Positions 20,713-31,480 of a stretch of DNA of 64,000 nucleotides are shown piece after piece. Positions within the stretch are counted from its first letter, which is position 1; each line of letters starts with the position of its first letter. The notes under the pieces are model-generated. The model was not told the DNA's origin. It made no database searches and was given only the letters and a program-made list of their open reading frames with translations. This DNA is from Vibrio aestuarianus. Its GTDB lineage: Bacteria > Pseudomonadota > Gammaproteobacteria > Enterobacterales > Vibrionaceae. The stretch covers positions 82,965-146,964 of the forward strand of contig NZ_JAAZTU010000007.1 of the NCBI RefSeq assembly GCF_012395185.1, read 5' to 3'. Position numbers and translations under genes: made by a program.

Positions 20713-23490
20713 ATGACCAGATATGGCTTACGCGCGCGCGTTATTACCTTAACCCTAGCTCCAACCTTGATTATCGGCTTATTGCTGAGTGCTTTTTTTT
20801 CCTTTAATCGCTACCACGATCTTGAAAATCAGGTGATTAATGCAGGGGCGAGCATCATTGAACCCTTAGCGATTGCTAGCGAAGAGGCGTTAAAGAATCA
20901 AAGCCGTGAATCAGTACGACGTATTATCAGTTATGCACACCGCAAAAATTCGAAGTTAGTTCGCAGTATTGCTGTATTTGACGCCAACCACGAATTATTT
21001 GTAACGTCTAACTTTCACCCCAATTTTGAAAGCCTGACTTACCCAAAAGATAAACCGATACCGATCCTTAGTAGCTCACACCTGACCGAGAATACGCTAA
21101 TTTTACGTACTCCCATCCTCGAAGAAAGTCGTCTAATTGAAGGTGGGGGCTCTGAAGCCACTACGCCAGCGTTAGGTTATATTGCGATAGAGTTGGATCT
21201 TTCATCTTTGCGCTTACAGCAGTATCAAGAAATTTTTTCAGCCTTTTTGGTGCTAGCGCTTGGGTTAGGGTTATCAGGAGCCTTTGCATTTCGACTATTG
21301 CACGACGTCACACGTCCTATTACCCATATGAAAAATATGGTGGACAGAATTCGCCGTGGTCATTTGGATGTGCGCATTGAAGGTAAAATGCACGGCGAAT
21401 TGGATTCGCTCAAAAAAGGCATCAATGCGATGGCAGTTTCGCTATCGGAATATCATGTTGAGATGCAACACAGCATTGATCAAGCGACCTCTGACTTACG
21501 TGAAACCTTAGAACAATTAGAGATTCAAAACGTCGAACTCGATATTGCTAAAAAACGCGCCCAAGAAGCAGCACGCGTGAAATCAGAGTTTCTTGCCAAT
21601 ATGTCACATGAACTGCGCACCCCACTTAACGGTGTGATCGGTTTTACCCGTCAAATGCTGAAAACACAGCTCAGCAACAGTCAAATGGATTACCTCCAAA
21701 CCATCGAAAAATCAGCAAACAACTTATTGAATATCATCAATGACATCTTAGATTTCTCTAAGCTTGAAGCAGGTAAATTGGCATTAGAAAACATTCCATT
21801 TGAGTTCCAAGAAAGCCTCGAAGAAGTGGTGAATTTGCAAGCCACCAGCGCTCATGAAAAAGGGCTGGAAATCACGCTTAAAGTTGACCAAAAAATCCCA
21901 GCAGGATTAGTTGGCGACCCACTACGAATTCAGCAAGTACTGACCAATCTTGTGGGCAACTCGATTAAATTTACTGAACGCGGCAATATCGATATTAGTG
22001 TCGAAATGCGCTCGCAGCGCGATGATGTGGTAGAGCTACAGTTCATGGTTCGCGATACGGGGATCGGCATTTCCGAGCGACAACAAGCCCAACTATTTCA
22101 AGCATTTAGTCAAGCCGACGCTAGTATTTCGCGTCGCTATGGTGGCACAGGCTTGGGACTGGTTATTACTCAGAAACTGGTCAGCCAAATGGGGGGAGAA
22201 ATCAGCTTAACCAGTCGCCTACACCAAGGTTCAACCTTCTGGTTTACTCTGAGGTTGCACATCACCGAAATGCCAATGAGTGATTGGCTGGACCCTCAGA
22301 TACTCAGCAGTAAACAATTGTTACTAATTGAACCCAATATGCAAGCAGCCTCGATTACACAGCAGATGTTGGTTCAGGCGGGGCTACATGTTACTTATCG
22401 TTCAGTGATACCTGAAGAGTCAGAACATTTTGATTATGTGCTACTTAATTTAGCGCCGAGTAAAGAAACTGACATTAAGTTGGTTGAACAATGGGTCAAC
22501 AACGCCGTTAATATGGCAGATAATGTCATTATTGGTACGCCAAGTACTGAGCTTGCGCTATCCGATCATCTGATGCAGCAATATCCAGTACAGTGCATCA
22601 CCAAGCCGCTATCGCGGAAAAAACTGCTGCAAATATTGATTGCCCACCAACCCGCCATTCAAGAGGTACCTGAATCACCTAGCGAGTTTGATAAACTACC
22701 ACTGAAAGTCATGGCGGTTGATGATAACCCAGCCAACCTAAAATTGATCATGGCACTGCTGCAAGAGCGCGTAGAAACCATTGTTTCTTGTACCAATGGC
22801 CAAGATGCCATCGAACAGGCGAAAGATCATAAGTTCGATATTATTTTGATGGACATCCAAATGCCGCATATGGATGGCGTTACCGCATGCCAGGAAATCA
22901 AAAAGACCCAGCTTAATGCTCAAACCCCCGTTATCGCTGTTACCGCTCATGCCATGGTTGGGGAGCGAGATCGTCTCTTGAAAGCTGGTATGGACGATTA
23001 CCTAACCAAACCTATCGAAGAACATATTTTGCAGCAGGTATTGGTTCACTGGAATCCGCACACGACTAGCCATGAAGTTGAAAAGCTAGAGCTCACTGAG
23101 CACTTGGAACCGATAATAGAGGCTCAAGAAGTCGCACATGCCGACACCATCATCATTGACTGGCAAACGGCCCTCAAACAGTCAGCCAACAAGGAAGACT
23201 TAGCAAAAGATCTACTGAAAATGTTGGTAGAGTCGATCCCTGAAATTAATCAAGTCGTTGCAATGGCATTAGAAGATGATGAATATTCAACGCAAGATCT
23301 GCTCCATCATGTACACAAACTGCATGGTAGCTGCTCGTACAGTGGCGTTCCGCGCTTGAAAAAAGTGTGTGCCACTATTGAGCAAGCTCTACGAGCAGGA
23401 CAATTGATCAGTGATATTGAGCCAGAGCTATTTGAGCTGCAAGATGAGATGGAAAAAGTAGTCGTAACGGCAAAACCTTATCTGGTTTAG
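20713..23490 (+). CDS. barA: Hybrid sensor histidine kinase BarA (VarS in Vibrio)
   Basis: Inner-membrane tripartite kinase of 925 residues that phosphorylates the regulator UvrY/VarA, which drives Csr small RNAs. Order: first membrane helix (about 8-30), periplasmic domain, second helix (about 170-192), HAMP, the dimerisation domain with phosphoacceptor His299 (FLANMSHELRTPLNG), HATPase (DTGIGISERQQAQLF, GGTGLGLVIT), a degenerate receiver-like segment, an intact receiver with Asp714 (DIILMDIQMPHMDG), and a C-terminal Hpt domain with His868 (HKLHGS). The start is well placed 185 bases from divergent rlmD. The cognate response regulator is not in this window. Confidence 0.96.
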   Translation: MTRYGLRARVITLTLAPTLIIGLLLSAFFSFNRYHDLENQVINAGASIIEPLAIASEEALKNQSRESVRRIISYAHRKNSKLVRSIAVFDANHELFVTSNFHPNFESLTYPKDKPIPILSSSHLTENTLILRTPILEESRLIEGGGSEATTPALGYIAIELDLSSLRLQQYQEIFSAFLVLALGLGLSGAFAFRLLHDVTRPITHMKNMVDRIRRGHLDVRIEGKMHGELDSLKKGINAMAVSLSEYHVEMQHSIDQATSDLRETLEQLEIQNVELDIAKKRAQEAARVKSEFLANMSHELRTPLNGVIGFTRQMLKTQLSNSQMDYLQTIEKSANNLLNIINDILDFSKLEAGKLALENIPFEFQESLEEVVNLQATSAHEKGLEITLKVDQKIPAGLVGDPLRIQQVLTNLVGNSIKFTERGNIDISVEMRSQRDDVVELQFMVRDTGIGISERQQAQLFQAFSQADASISRRYGGTGLGLVITQKLVSQMGGEISLTSRLHQGSTFWFTLRLHITEMPMSDWLDPQILSSKQLLLIEPNMQAASITQQMLVQAGLHVTYRSVIPEESEHFDYVLLNLAPSKETDIKLVEQWVNNAVNMADNVIIGTPSTELALSDHLMQQYPVQCITKPLSRKKLLQILIAHQPAIQEVPESPSEFDKLPLKVMAVDDNPANLKLIMALLQERVETIVSCTNGQDAIEQAKDHKFDIILMDIQMPHMDGVTACQEIKKTQLNAQTPVIAVTAHAMVGERDRLLKAGMDDYLTKPIEEHILQQVLVHWNPHTTSHEVEKLELTEHLEPIIEAQEVAHADTIIIDWQTALKQSANKEDLAKDLLKMLVESIPEINQVVAMALEDDEYSTQDLLHHVHKLHGSCSYSGVPRLKKVCATIEQALRAGQLISDIEPELFELQDEMEKVVVTAKPYLV

Positions 23491-23517
23491 CCATTAAACC
23501 TGAACAATAAGAATAGG

Positions 23518-23549
23518 TTGGAGTTGCGCCATAGATGCCGCAACTCCAA
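23518..23549. terminator. Hairpin between convergent barA and acpS
   Basis: TTGGAGTTGC pairs perfectly with GCAACTCCAA around a 12-base loop. No good T tract follows on either strand, so it is a weak or Rho-assisted terminator candidate. Confidence 0.4.
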
Positions 23550-23565
23550 TGAGCATAACTACTAA

Positions 23566-23946
23566 CTACGATTCGAATATCACCGTTGCGACCGCATAGT
23601 GACGTTCATCCGATATCGTTAAGTGGATATGTTGCACACCAGCAACTTCAGCCAATTGCGCCGCCTTGCCAGAGAGCGTCAGCAGTGGTTTACCATTTTG
23701 ATCATTGCTAATTGTGAAGTCTTGAAAACTGACGCCATGTGCGATACCAGTACCCAATGCTTTCGATGCTGCTTCTTTGGCTGCAAAGCGCTTAGCAAGA
23801 TAGCGGCCCTTTTGCTTCAATGAAGTAAATACAGCGAGCTCTTGCGGTGTCAAAATACGCTCGGCAAAAGCATCACCACTGCGTGATAATGCTTTTTCTA
23901 TACGTTCGATTTCTGCGATATCACTACCCAGACCAACAATAGCCAC
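23566..23946 (-). CDS. acpS: Holo-[acyl-carrier-protein] synthase
   Basis: Transfers 4'-phosphopantetheine from CoA to the serine of apo-ACP. The 126-residue protein has both family motifs: [14 protein letters not shown] near the start with the magnesium-binding Asp, and [13 protein letters not shown] with the second acidic ligand. The start codon is GTG at 23946, with AAGG upstream; ATG starts are not available in the right place. It is nine bases behind pdxJ and the last gene of the lepA-to-acpS train, as in E. coli. Confidence 0.96.
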   Translation of the reverse strand: MAIVGLGSDIAEIERIEKALSRSGDAFAERILTPQELAVFTSLKQKGRYLAKRFAAKEAASKALGTGIAHGVSFQDFTISNDQNGKPLLTLSGKAAQLAEVAGVQHIHLTISDERHYAVATVIFES

Positions 23947-23955
23947 TCGTTAACC

Positions 23956-24687
23956 TTATTTACGCGCCGCTTGCATGATTGCTCTCATGTCAGCAACAGC
24001 TTTATCTAAACCGTCAAACACGGCGCGACCAATGATAGAGTGGCCAATATTCAATTCATAGATTTCAGGCAATGCCGCGATAGCCGCTACGTTATGGTAA
24101 GTCAAACCATGACCAGCGTTAACGGTGATGCCAAGGTCACTGGCATAACTTGCCGCTGCTGCAATTTTCTTCAACTCATCTTGTTGATCAGTTTCCGTTT
24201 CAGCGTCAGCGTAATGACCAGTATGCAGCTCGATAAATGGTGCACCGCATGCTTTAGCGGCGTCAATTTGTTCACGGTCAGCATCAATAAAGAGCGAGAC
24301 TTTAATCCCTGCCTCCGTCAGCTTTTCGGTTGCAGCTTTGACTTTTTCAAGCTGACCAAGAACGTCCAAACCACCTTCAGTGGTCAGTTCTTCACGCTTT
24401 TCAGGCACTAAACAAACAAATTCAGGCTGTGTTTTTAGAGCAATATCGACCATTTCATCAGTCACGGCCATTTCAAGGTTCATACGAGTTTGCAGCGTTT
24501 CACGCAAAATACGAACATCGCGATCTTTAATATGGCGTCGGTCTTCACGCAAATGGATTGTGATGCCATCAGCACCCGCGCGTTCAGCGATTTCAGCAGC
24601 GTGAACTGGGTCTGGATATTTGGTACCACGTGCATTACGTAAAGTTGCGATATGATCGATATTAACGCCTAAATAAATTGCGCTCAT
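23956..24687 (-). CDS. pdxJ: Pyridoxine 5'-phosphate synthase PdxJ
   Basis: Condenses 3-amino-1-phosphohydroxyacetone with deoxyxylulose 5-phosphate to make vitamin B6 phosphate. The 243 residues form a TIM barrel opening with [22 protein letters not shown], with [18 protein letters not shown] and [10 protein letters not shown], which carry the phosphate- and substrate-binding residues. The start ATG overlaps the recO stop by four bases (ATGA), indicating translational coupling. Length and context match E. coli. Confidence 0.97.
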   Translation of the reverse strand: MSAIYLGVNIDHIATLRNARGTKYPDPVHAAEIAERAGADGITIHLREDRRHIKDRDVRILRETLQTRMNLEMAVTDEMVDIALKTQPEFVCLVPEKREELTTEGGLDVLGQLEKVKAATEKLTEAGIKVSLFIDADREQIDAAKACGAPFIELHTGHYADAETETDQQDELKKIAAAASYASDLGITVNAGHGLTYHNVAAIAALPEIYELNIGHSIIGRAVFDGLDKAVADMRAIMQAARK

Positions 24688-25412
24688 TTTCCTATACTCC
24701 GTACTTTGGAAAAACTGGTCATTGGCAGGAAAAGTTCCCTGCTCTTTAAAGGTTTACCGCCAAGATACGGCTTTAAGGCTATACGTGTAAAGCGTTTTGC
24801 CGCTTGAAGTTGCTCTTTGGTCACGAAGCGACGTTCACTAATTGCGATCAACTCATTCCCCATAAAGGTTAAGTTATCTCGGCGCACTGACGCAATAAAG
24901 CCTTTCTGTTCGCGATAACGATACGTCATCTCTGGGTCAATCGCTTCGCCTGTTCCTGCGCAATGTAAAAAATCGACGCCATAGCCCATTGCTGCGAGCA
25001 GGGCGAGTTCAAAACGTCTCAGGGCCGGCTCTGGATTATCACATTGAGCAAGTTCGGTAAGGGCATGCAAGTAGTCATGAAACAGACCGGGAGCAGGCAC
25101 TTCTTGTGCTAACACTCGCCCAATCAATTCATTCACGTACATCGCAGAGTAGAGAGTAATGCCATAAAGAGGTAACCCTAAACTGATTGGTTCTGCTTGG
25201 CGAAGGGTTTTCATCGAGCTATTGCCCGACCATTTGAGTAATAAGGGAGTAAAAGGCTGTAAAGCACCTTTGAGATTCGAACGTTTGCTGCGCGCGCCTT
25301 TAGACATCAAAGTAACACGACCATACTCCTCGCTAAAAACATCAAGGATCAAACTCGACTCGCTATAAGGACGTCGATGGAGGACAAAACAACGTTGTAA
25401 ACCTTCAGACAT
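24684..25412 (-). CDS. recO: DNA repair protein RecO
   Basis: Recombination mediator of 242 residues that, with RecR, loads RecA on SSB-coated single-stranded DNA. An N-terminal OB-fold ([26 protein letters not shown]) is followed by the helical domain ([25 protein letters not shown]). The four-cysteine zinc site of some RecO proteins is not seen, as in other gammaproteobacteria. It lies 50 bases behind era, with a hairpin in the gap, and overlaps pdxJ. Confidence 0.93.
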   Translation of the reverse strand: MSEGLQRCFVLHRRPYSESSLILDVFSEEYGRVTLMSKGARSKRSNLKGALQPFTPLLLKWSGNSSMKTLRQAEPISLGLPLYGITLYSAMYVNELIGRVLAQEVPAPGLFHDYLHALTELAQCDNPEPALRRFELALLAAMGYGVDFLHCAGTGEAIDPEMTYRYREQKGFIASVRRDNLTFMGNELIAISERRFVTKEQLQAAKRFTRIALKPYLGGKPLKSRELFLPMTSFSKVRSIGK

Positions 25413-25422
25413 AAAGTAACTC

Positions 25423-25454
25423 AGAGATGAGCAGCACTATGACTACTCATCTCT
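25423..25454. other. Intercistronic hairpin between era and recO
   Basis: AGAGATGAG and CTCATCTCT form a nine-pair stem with a 14-base loop. No T run follows, so processing or mRNA stabilisation is more likely than termination. Confidence 0.5.
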
Positions 25455-25462
25455 AATATGGG

Positions 25463-26434
25463 TTATAGATCGTCAATATAACCTAGGCTACGAAGGGCGC
25501 GTTCATCATCTGCCCACCCTGACTTCACTTTCACCCAAGTTTCGAGGTAAACCTTGCGACCAAACAGCTCTTCCATATCTAAACGGGCTTCGCGACCGAT
25601 GGTTTTAATTTTCTCACCACCTTTACCAATCACCATTTTCTTCTGACCGCTGCGTTCGACTAGGATCAAAGCATTGATATGAAAGCCATCCGTTTCAGGG
25701 TTGTAATCGAAACGTTCAATTTCAACCGTAACAGAATAAGGTAGCTCTTCACCGGTAAAGCGCATCAATTTTTCACGTACAATTTCAGATGCCATAAAAC
25801 GCTGAGAACGGTCAGTCACATACTCTTCAGGGAAATGGTGTGTCGCTTTCGGCAAATGCTCACGCACGTGTTTACGTAATACATCGACATTTTTACCGTG
25901 TTTAGCGGCAATCGGTACGATATCGACAAACTCCATTTTCTTAGATAGTTCAGACATGTGCAGCATAACGTCATTACGATCTTTCACGTTATCAACTTTA
26001 TTCACACACAGAACAACAGGGAAATTAGCGTTACGTAGTTTGTTAAGCACCATTTCATCATCAGCAGTCCACTGAGTGCCATCGACAAGAAACAGCACCA
26101 AGTTTACATCACTTAAAGAACTGCTCGCCGCTCGGTTCATTAAGCGGTTGATGGCACGTTTTTCTTCAATGTGTAGCCCTGGAGTGTCGACATAAATCGC
26201 TTGGTATTGACCGTCAGTTTCCACGCCCATAATACGATGGCGAGTAGTTTGCGGCTTGCGCGATGTGATCGAAATTTTTTGCCCAAGCAGGTTATTTAGC
26301 AACGTTGATTTACCAACATTAGGACGGCCAACAATGGCGACAAAACCACAGTGTTGATCATCGGGTGCCGTTGCTTCATTAGCGCTAGTATTTGATGCAA
26401 AGTATGCATCTAAGTCGAATTCGTTATCAGCCAT
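25463..26434 (-). CDS. era: GTPase Era, 16S rRNA maturation factor
   Basis: Essential GTPase that binds the 3' end of 16S rRNA and helps 30S assembly. The G1 motif [11 protein letters not shown]3 DTPG and G4 NKVD are present, and the C-terminal KH domain has GxxG-type GKGGEKIK. The protein is 323 residues, with about 27 acidic residues ([19 protein letters not shown]) before the G domain, longer than the E. coli protein of 301. No internal start fits better. Its start overlaps the rnc end by eight bases, so the pair is translationally coupled. Confidence 0.97.
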   Translation of the reverse strand: MADNEFDLDAYFASNTSANEATAPDDQHCGFVAIVGRPNVGKSTLLNNLLGQKISITSRKPQTTRHRIMGVETDGQYQAIYVDTPGLHIEEKRAINRLMNRAASSSLSDVNLVLFLVDGTQWTADDEMVLNKLRNANFPVVLCVNKVDNVKDRNDVMLHMSELSKKMEFVDIVPIAAKHGKNVDVLRKHVREHLPKATHHFPEEYVTDRSQRFMASEIVREKLMRFTGEELPYSVTVEIERFDYNPETDGFHINALILVERSGQKKMVIGKGGEKIKTIGREARLDMEELFGRKVYLETWVKVKSGWADDERALRSLGYIDDL

Positions 26435-27104
26435 TTGTTAGTTGCTCTAGTGCAATTTCAGCAGCCGCTTGTTCAGCTTTGCGACGGCTAGTGCCTTTAC
26501 CAATTACAGGGGTTCCTACTCCTGCGACATCACACGACACCGTAAACTCTTGGTTGTGTGCTTCACCTTTAATATTAGTCACTGTATAGATTGGCAGCTG
26601 TTTTCTTCTGCCTTGCAGAAACTCTTGAAGGCGAGTTTTTGGATCTTTTTGTGAAACGCCGGGCTCGATGGCATCTAAACGATCTTGATACCAACTCAAA
26701 ATAATACCGCGTATCACTTCAACATCGCTGTCTAAGTAAATAGCACCAATGATGGCTTCTACGGCATCAGCAAGGATTGAATCACGACGAAAACCGCCAC
26801 TTTTCAACTCACCTGGACCTAATTTTAAGTAATCTCCTAGGCAAAATTCTCGACCTAGTTCCGCCAGAGTATGACCACGAACTAACGTAGCGCGCATACG
26901 ACTCATATCCCCTTCATTCACTTTAGGGAAACGATGGTATAGCTCATCGGCGATGACAAAACTTAAAATTGAATCGCCCAGAAACTCAAGACGTTCATTG
27001 TGCTTACCATTTGCACTGCGATGTGTCAGTGCTAAGGAAATAAACTCGGGATCATTAAATTGATAGCCGAGTTTAGTTTCTAATTTGCTAATTGGAGAAT
27101 TCAT
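26427..27104 (-). CDS. rnc: Ribonuclease III
   Basis: Double-strand-specific endonuclease that processes rRNA precursors and regulates some mRNAs. The catalytic signature [15 protein letters not shown] and the second acidic pair ([13 protein letters not shown]) are intact, followed by a dsRNA-binding domain ([13 protein letters not shown] through [19 protein letters not shown]). At 225 residues it matches the E. coli enzyme of 226. It lies between lepB and era as in E. coli; there rnc autoregulates by cutting its own leader, which may also hold here. Confidence 0.97.
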   Translation of the reverse strand: MNSPISKLETKLGYQFNDPEFISLALTHRSANGKHNERLEFLGDSILSFVIADELYHRFPKVNEGDMSRMRATLVRGHTLAELGREFCLGDYLKLGPGELKSGGFRRDSILADAVEAIIGAIYLDSDVEVIRGIILSWYQDRLDAIEPGVSQKDPKTRLQEFLQGRRKQLPIYTVTNIKGEAHNQEFTVSCDVAGVGTPVIGKGTSRRKAEQAAAEIALEQLTNG

Positions 27105-27140
27105 GCTCTCTCGATGTAATGATGGCTAGCCAAGGCTAGC

Positions 27141-28037
27141 CTAGTTAATACCACCAATGCGGTTAAAACGCACACCAGTTGGAATCCATGAAGGTAAAAC
27201 GCTATCGGCATCACGCTCAAATTCGAAGCTGATCCAAATAGCAACGGCTTTACCGACTAAGTTTGCTTCTGGGACAAAACCCCAGTAGCGACTATCAGCA
27301 CTGTTGTCACGGTTATCACCCATCACAAAATACTGACCTTGTGGAACAACCCACTCGTTAACACCATGACGAGGTTGATACGCATCAACGCGATCACGAC
27401 GCAATGGATTGATCAAAATCTGGTGTTCAACCTGGCCTAGCTTTTCATTCACTTGGATTAAGGGAATGCCATTTTGGTTGAATTCACTCTCTTCAACATT
27501 GGACAGTTTGACCTGTTTACATTCTGTTGAACCTTGAGCTTGGATACAAACTTCCTTGTTACTACTATAGCGAACCGTATCGCCTGGCATACCCACTACA
27601 CGCTTGATGTAGTCAATACTTGGCTGTGGTGGATATTTAAAAACTACAATATCTCCACGCTCAGGCTTACCCGTTTCAACCAATTGAGTACGCCATACCG
27701 GGTCTTTCAAACCATAAGCATATTTCTCAACCAGGATAAAATCACCAACCAATAATGTTGGCATCATCGAACCTGATGGAATTTGAAACGGTTCATAGAT
27801 AAAAGAACGCAGCACCAGCACCAAAGCAATCACAGGGAAAATAGAGACACTATTTTCTACCCACCATGGTTGAGCGGCGACTTTAGCCGTCACACTGGCA
27901 TCTAATCCGTTGGTTTGCGCTTCAATACCGGCCACTTTGTGCTGGCGTTTCTTTGCCCAAACCAACTTTTCTAGCACCCAGACCACTCCGGTCACTAAGG
28001 TCACGATCACCAAGATGAGTGAGAATGTATTTGCCAT
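27141..28037 (-). CDS. lepB: Signal peptidase I
   Basis: Removes signal peptides on the periplasmic face of the inner membrane. The catalytic Ser90 (PSGSMMPTL) and general base Lys145 (DYIKRVVGMPGD) sit at the same numbers as in E. coli LepB. Two N-terminal membrane helices (about 4-22 and 62-80) flank a basic cytoplasmic loop, and the box E motif MGDNRDNSADSRYWG is present. The 298 residues are complete. It lies downstream of lepA, separated by 92 bases containing a hairpin. Confidence 0.97.
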   Translation of the reverse strand: MANTFSLILVIVTLVTGVVWVLEKLVWAKKRQHKVAGIEAQTNGLDASVTAKVAAQPWWVENSVSIFPVIALVLVLRSFIYEPFQIPSGSMMPTLLVGDFILVEKYAYGLKDPVWRTQLVETGKPERGDIVVFKYPPQPSIDYIKRVVGMPGDTVRYSSNKEVCIQAQGSTECKQVKLSNVEESEFNQNGIPLIQVNEKLGQVEHQILINPLRRDRVDAYQPRHGVNEWVVPQGQYFVMGDNRDNSADSRYWGFVPEANLVGKAVAIWISFEFERDADSVLPSWIPTGVRFNRIGGIN

Positions 28038-28062
28038 GGACTTCCCTTATCTAAAAATACGA

Positions 28063-28090
28063 AAGTGAAAGAGCCGAAACTCTTTCACTT
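28063..28090. other. Hairpin between lepA and lepB
   Basis: AAGTGAAAGAG and CTCTTTCACTT are perfect 11-base arms with a six-base loop. On the minus strand TTCGTATTTTT follows, a poor T tract, so partial termination or mRNA stabilisation is possible. Confidence 0.5.
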
Positions 28091-28129
28091 ATGATTACTG
28101 CATGATGAACGGTACATTCAACGCAATGA

Positions 28130-29923
28130 TTAATCTTTACCAACATGAAGAATCGCAAGGAACGCTTCTTGTGGTAACTCTACGTTACCAATTTGCTTCA
28201 TGCGTTTCTTACCTTCTTTCTGTTTCTTCAACAGTTTCTTCTTACGACTCACATCACCACCGTAACATTTTGCTAGTACGTTTTTACGTAGCTGTTTGAC
28301 GGTTGAACGAGCAATAATATGGTTGCCAATCGCGGCTTGAATCGCAATATCAAACATTTGGCGAGGGATGAATTCTTTCATCTTCTCAACAACTTGACGA
28401 CCACGTGTTTGCGAGTTGTCTTTATGCGTGATGATAGCCAAAGCATCCACTTTGTCACCATTAAGCAAAATATCAACACGAACCATGCTTGATGCTTCAA
28501 AACGTTGGAAACCGTAATCCAATGATGCGTAACCACGTGATGTCGACTTCAAACGGTCAAAGAAATCGAGTACCACTTCAGCCATAGGAACGTCGTAAGT
28601 CAGTGCTACTTGGTTGCCGTGGTAAACCATATCAACCTGCACACCACGCTTTTCAATACACAAGGTAATCACATTACCTAGGTATTCAGAAGGTACCAGA
28701 ATGTTACAACGAGCAATTGGCTCACGAATTTCTTCAATGTCATTAACCGCTGGCAATTTAGCAGGGCTATCAACATAAAGTACCGTACCGTCAGTTTTTT
28801 CAACTTCATACACTACCGTTGGTGCGGTGGTGATAAGATCAAGGTCGTATTCACGCTCTAGACGTTCTTGAATAATCTCCATATGGAGCATACCCAAGAA
28901 GCCACAACGGAAACCAAAACCTAGTGCTGCCGAGCTTTCTGGCTCATAAAACAGTGACGCATCGTTAAGACTAAGTTTACCTAATGCATCGCGGAAATTT
29001 TCATAATCATCAGAAGAAACCGGGAAAAGACCAGCATAAACCTGAGGTTTCACCTTTTTAAATCCTGGTAATGCTTTTTCACATGGTGTTTTTGCTGAAG
29101 TCAACGTATCGCCAACTGGCGCACCAAGGATGTCTTTAATACCACAAACAACCCAGCCCACTTCACCAGTATTTAATTCAGTTTGGTCGACTTGTTTTGG
29201 CGTAAAAATCCCCAAACGATCAACACCCCAAATTTGCCCGGTACTCATCACTTTAATCTTGTCATTCTTCTTCAATACGCCGTTTTTCACGCGTACAAGA
29301 GAAACCACACCTAAGTAGTTATCAAACCAAGAGTCAATGATCAAAGCTTGCAGTGGCGCATCAGGATCACCTTCTGGCGCCGGAATACCAGAAACGATCT
29401 TTTCGAGTACATCATCAACCCCAAGACCAGTTTTAGCCGAACAACGGACAGCATCAATCGCATCAATACCAACGATATCTTCAATCTCTTCCGCTACACG
29501 CTCTGGTTCTGCGGCTGGCAAATCGATTTTGTTAAGGATAGGAACAACTTCCAGTTCCATTTCAATCGCAGTGTAACAGTTAGCCAAGGTTTGAGCTTCA
29601 ACACCTTGACCTGCATCCACTACTAATAATGCACCTTCACAGGCGGCAAGAGAACGGGAAACTTCATAAGAGAAGTCAACGTGTCCAGGAGTATCGATAA
29701 AGTTGAGCTGGTATGTCTCGCCATCTTTTGCTTGGTAGTCGAGCGTCACACTCTGCGCTTTGATGGTGATGCCACGCTCACGTTCAAGATCCATAGAATC
29801 GAGGACTTGAGCTGCCATTTCACGATTACTCAATCCACCACAAACTTGGATTAAACGGTCAGAGAGGGTCGACTTACCATGGTCGATGTGGGCGATAATC
29901 GAAAAGTTACGAATGTGCTTCAT
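28130..29923 (-). CDS. lepA: Translation elongation factor 4 (LepA)
   Basis: Ribosomal GTPase that affects translation initiation and 30S assembly and can back-translocate ribosomes in vitro. The 597 residues start [19 protein letters not shown], with the G1 motif [17 protein letters not shown] and NKIDLP, then the EF-G-like domains ([15 protein letters not shown]) and the LepA-specific C-terminal domain ending in [18 protein letters not shown] start at 29923; an in-frame ATG at 29989 would add 22 residues absent from the family. The Shine-Dalgarno signal before 29923 is weak. Confidence 0.96.
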   Translation of the reverse strand: MKHIRNFSIIAHIDHGKSTLSDRLIQVCGGLSNREMAAQVLDSMDLERERGITIKAQSVTLDYQAKDGETYQLNFIDTPGHVDFSYEVSRSLAACEGALLVVDAGQGVEAQTLANCYTAIEMELEVVPILNKIDLPAAEPERVAEEIEDIVGIDAIDAVRCSAKTGLGVDDVLEKIVSGIPAPEGDPDAPLQALIIDSWFDNYLGVVSLVRVKNGVLKKNDKIKVMSTGQIWGVDRLGIFTPKQVDQTELNTGEVGWVVCGIKDILGAPVGDTLTSAKTPCEKALPGFKKVKPQVYAGLFPVSSDDYENFRDALGKLSLNDASLFYEPESSAALGFGFRCGFLGMLHMEIIQERLEREYDLDLITTAPTVVYEVEKTDGTVLYVDSPAKLPAVNDIEEIREPIARCNILVPSEYLGNVITLCIEKRGVQVDMVYHGNQVALTYDVPMAEVVLDFFDRLKSTSRGYASLDYGFQRFEASSMVRVDILLNGDKVDALAIITHKDNSQTRGRQVVEKMKEFIPRQMFDIAIQAAIGNHIIARSTVKQLRKNVLAKCYGGDVSRKKKLLKKQKEGKKRMKQIGNVELPQEAFLAILHVGKD

Positions 29924-30035
29924 AGGTTTGGGATGACTAAACTCTTGCAAAAAGGAACATAAGAACGCGACATCAAGTGGCGTTTCCATAAAGTTGGCAG
30001 ATTCTACCCAATTTCGATAGGGATCGCATCATAAA

Positions 30036-30506
30036 TTAGGCAATGGGCTCACCGAGGACTCGAACCAAAACCACCTCAAGCTGTGAACGTTTTTCAAGAA
30101 CGGTGGAGAATCGTTTGGCAATGATGATCCCAACGGCGATAAAAAGTGCCGCGCTCATAATCACCAAACCTTCGCCACCATTAAACATAGGGGCAATAAC
30201 AGCATCACCGAGCCAAGCTCCAAGCATCATCATAAATAACGGCACTAGGTAAACCAAAGCCGCCGATTGAAGTAAGCTTTTTTCAGGAAAACCAATTTCA
30301 ATCACCTGGCCAGGCTTGACTGTTTTGTCCGTATTGAGTTGCCAGTGCAGTGTTTTGTTGCCCACAGCTTTAGAAACAATCCCCGTCCCACAACTTTTTG
30401 ATGAAGAACAACTGCTGCAACTGGTCTGCTGTTCACAACTGAGTTCAACATGAAACCCTTGTTGCTTTAATTGAACAGAAGTCACTGTCGCCAACGCCGT
30501 CATCAT
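30036..30506 (-). CDS. rseC: SoxR-reducing system / sigma-E regulator RseC
   Basis: Inner-membrane protein of 156 residues, a minor modulator of sigma-E and, in E. coli, part of a system that keeps SoxR reduced. The N-terminal half holds the cysteine cluster CEQQTSCSSCSSSKSCG, likely for redox or metal chemistry. Two membrane helices (about 84-104 and 109-128) and a basic end follow. The start ATG overlaps the rseB stop in the pattern ATGA. It is the last gene of rpoE-rseABC. Confidence 0.92.
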   Translation of the reverse strand: MMTALATVTSVQLKQQGFHVELSCEQQTSCSSCSSSKSCGTGIVSKAVGNKTLHWQLNTDKTVKPGQVIEIGFPEKSLLQSAALVYLVPLFMMMLGAWLGDAVIAPMFNGGEGLVIMSAALFIAVGIIIAKRFSTVLEKRSQLEVVLVRVLGEPIA

Positions 30507-31480
30507 GGTGCCGTCACCTCATTGGTTTTGTTCATCGCTTTAAACGTAATTGACTGAGCAATACGCTTGGCGGTTTCTGGTGGAATATCACCCACCACCG
30601 AGATCTCATTATTGCCTTTCACAAAACTATGTAAAGTACGGCGACCTTGGCGAACCAATTGACCTTTTAACGAATGATTGTCGCTATCTGAAATGTACAC
30701 AGAGAAACTGAACAAACCATCGCTAAACATTTGGCTTTCAACTAAACGTTCAGTAATGGCCATACGGTAACGGTTCAGTTCTTTGGGCTCGAAACCATCA
30801 GGGGTCCAACCTACATTCCAAAAACTTTCGTTAAGGTTACCCTTTGGTAAAGACAATACTTCTGGAAGTTTGACGGCATTGAGCCCCTCCATCGCATCGG
30901 CGAGTTTGTCGCTGATCGCATAAGATATGGTGCGATATTGCTCTAATACTTCACCATCTCTATCAACTAAATCTGCTCGTAGTGGCAAATGACTGGCTTC
31001 ATCAACCCATAAAACATAGGAATAACGCAGCCCATCTTTAGGCACAATACGCACAACCTGACAGGCAGTACCCGCTTCACGAGCACGACCGACTTTAACA
31101 AAGTCGTAATATTGGCTTAATGCGCCAACATCGCTATCGAGCATAGGAATCGTCGGTGCAACCATAGAGCTAGACTCGATGGTGAACGGATCTACGCCTG
31201 GCTCAATGTAACTGACTTCATCACCACGACGAATCACTTCTCTGACCGGCCCACTGAGATAGACGAGATGAGCAAATTGTTGGTCACTTTTACTCGCATG
31301 ACGATACAGTAAAGGTTCGATACTGCTTTTCTTAATAAGAATGTAAGACAGCTCATAATTTAAGTGCTGACTGGCTTCGTTCATTTGAAGCAACAAAGCC
31401 TCTGCAGGTTGGTCATCTGCAAAGGCTAATGTAGAGTTCAAACTGAACAGCGCCAACGCACTGATCAGGTATTTATTCAT
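30503..31480 (-). CDS. rseB: Sigma-E regulatory protein RseB
   Basis: Periplasmic protein of 325 residues that binds RseA and shields it from DegS cleavage, releasing it when lipids or LPS accumulate. A signal peptide (MNKYLISALALFSLNSTLAFA) precedes the large LolA-like domain and a smaller C-terminal domain (YRMAITERLVESQMFSDGL onward). It overlaps rseA by four bases upstream and rseC downstream, so the three anti-sigma genes are tightly coupled. Confidence 0.95.
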   Translation of the reverse strand: MNKYLISALALFSLNSTLAFADDQPAEALLLQMNEASQHLNYELSYILIKKSSIEPLLYRHASKSDQQFAHLVYLSGPVREVIRRGDEVSYIEPGVDPFTIESSSMVAPTIPMLDSDVGALSQYYDFVKVGRAREAGTACQVVRIVPKDGLRYSYVLWVDEASHLPLRADLVDRDGEVLEQYRTISYAISDKLADAMEGLNAVKLPEVLSLPKGNLNESFWNVGWTPDGFEPKELNRYRMAITERLVESQMFSDGLFSFSVYISDSDNHSLKGQLVRQGRRTLHSFVKGNNEISVVGDIPPETAKRIAQSITFKAMNKTNEVTAP

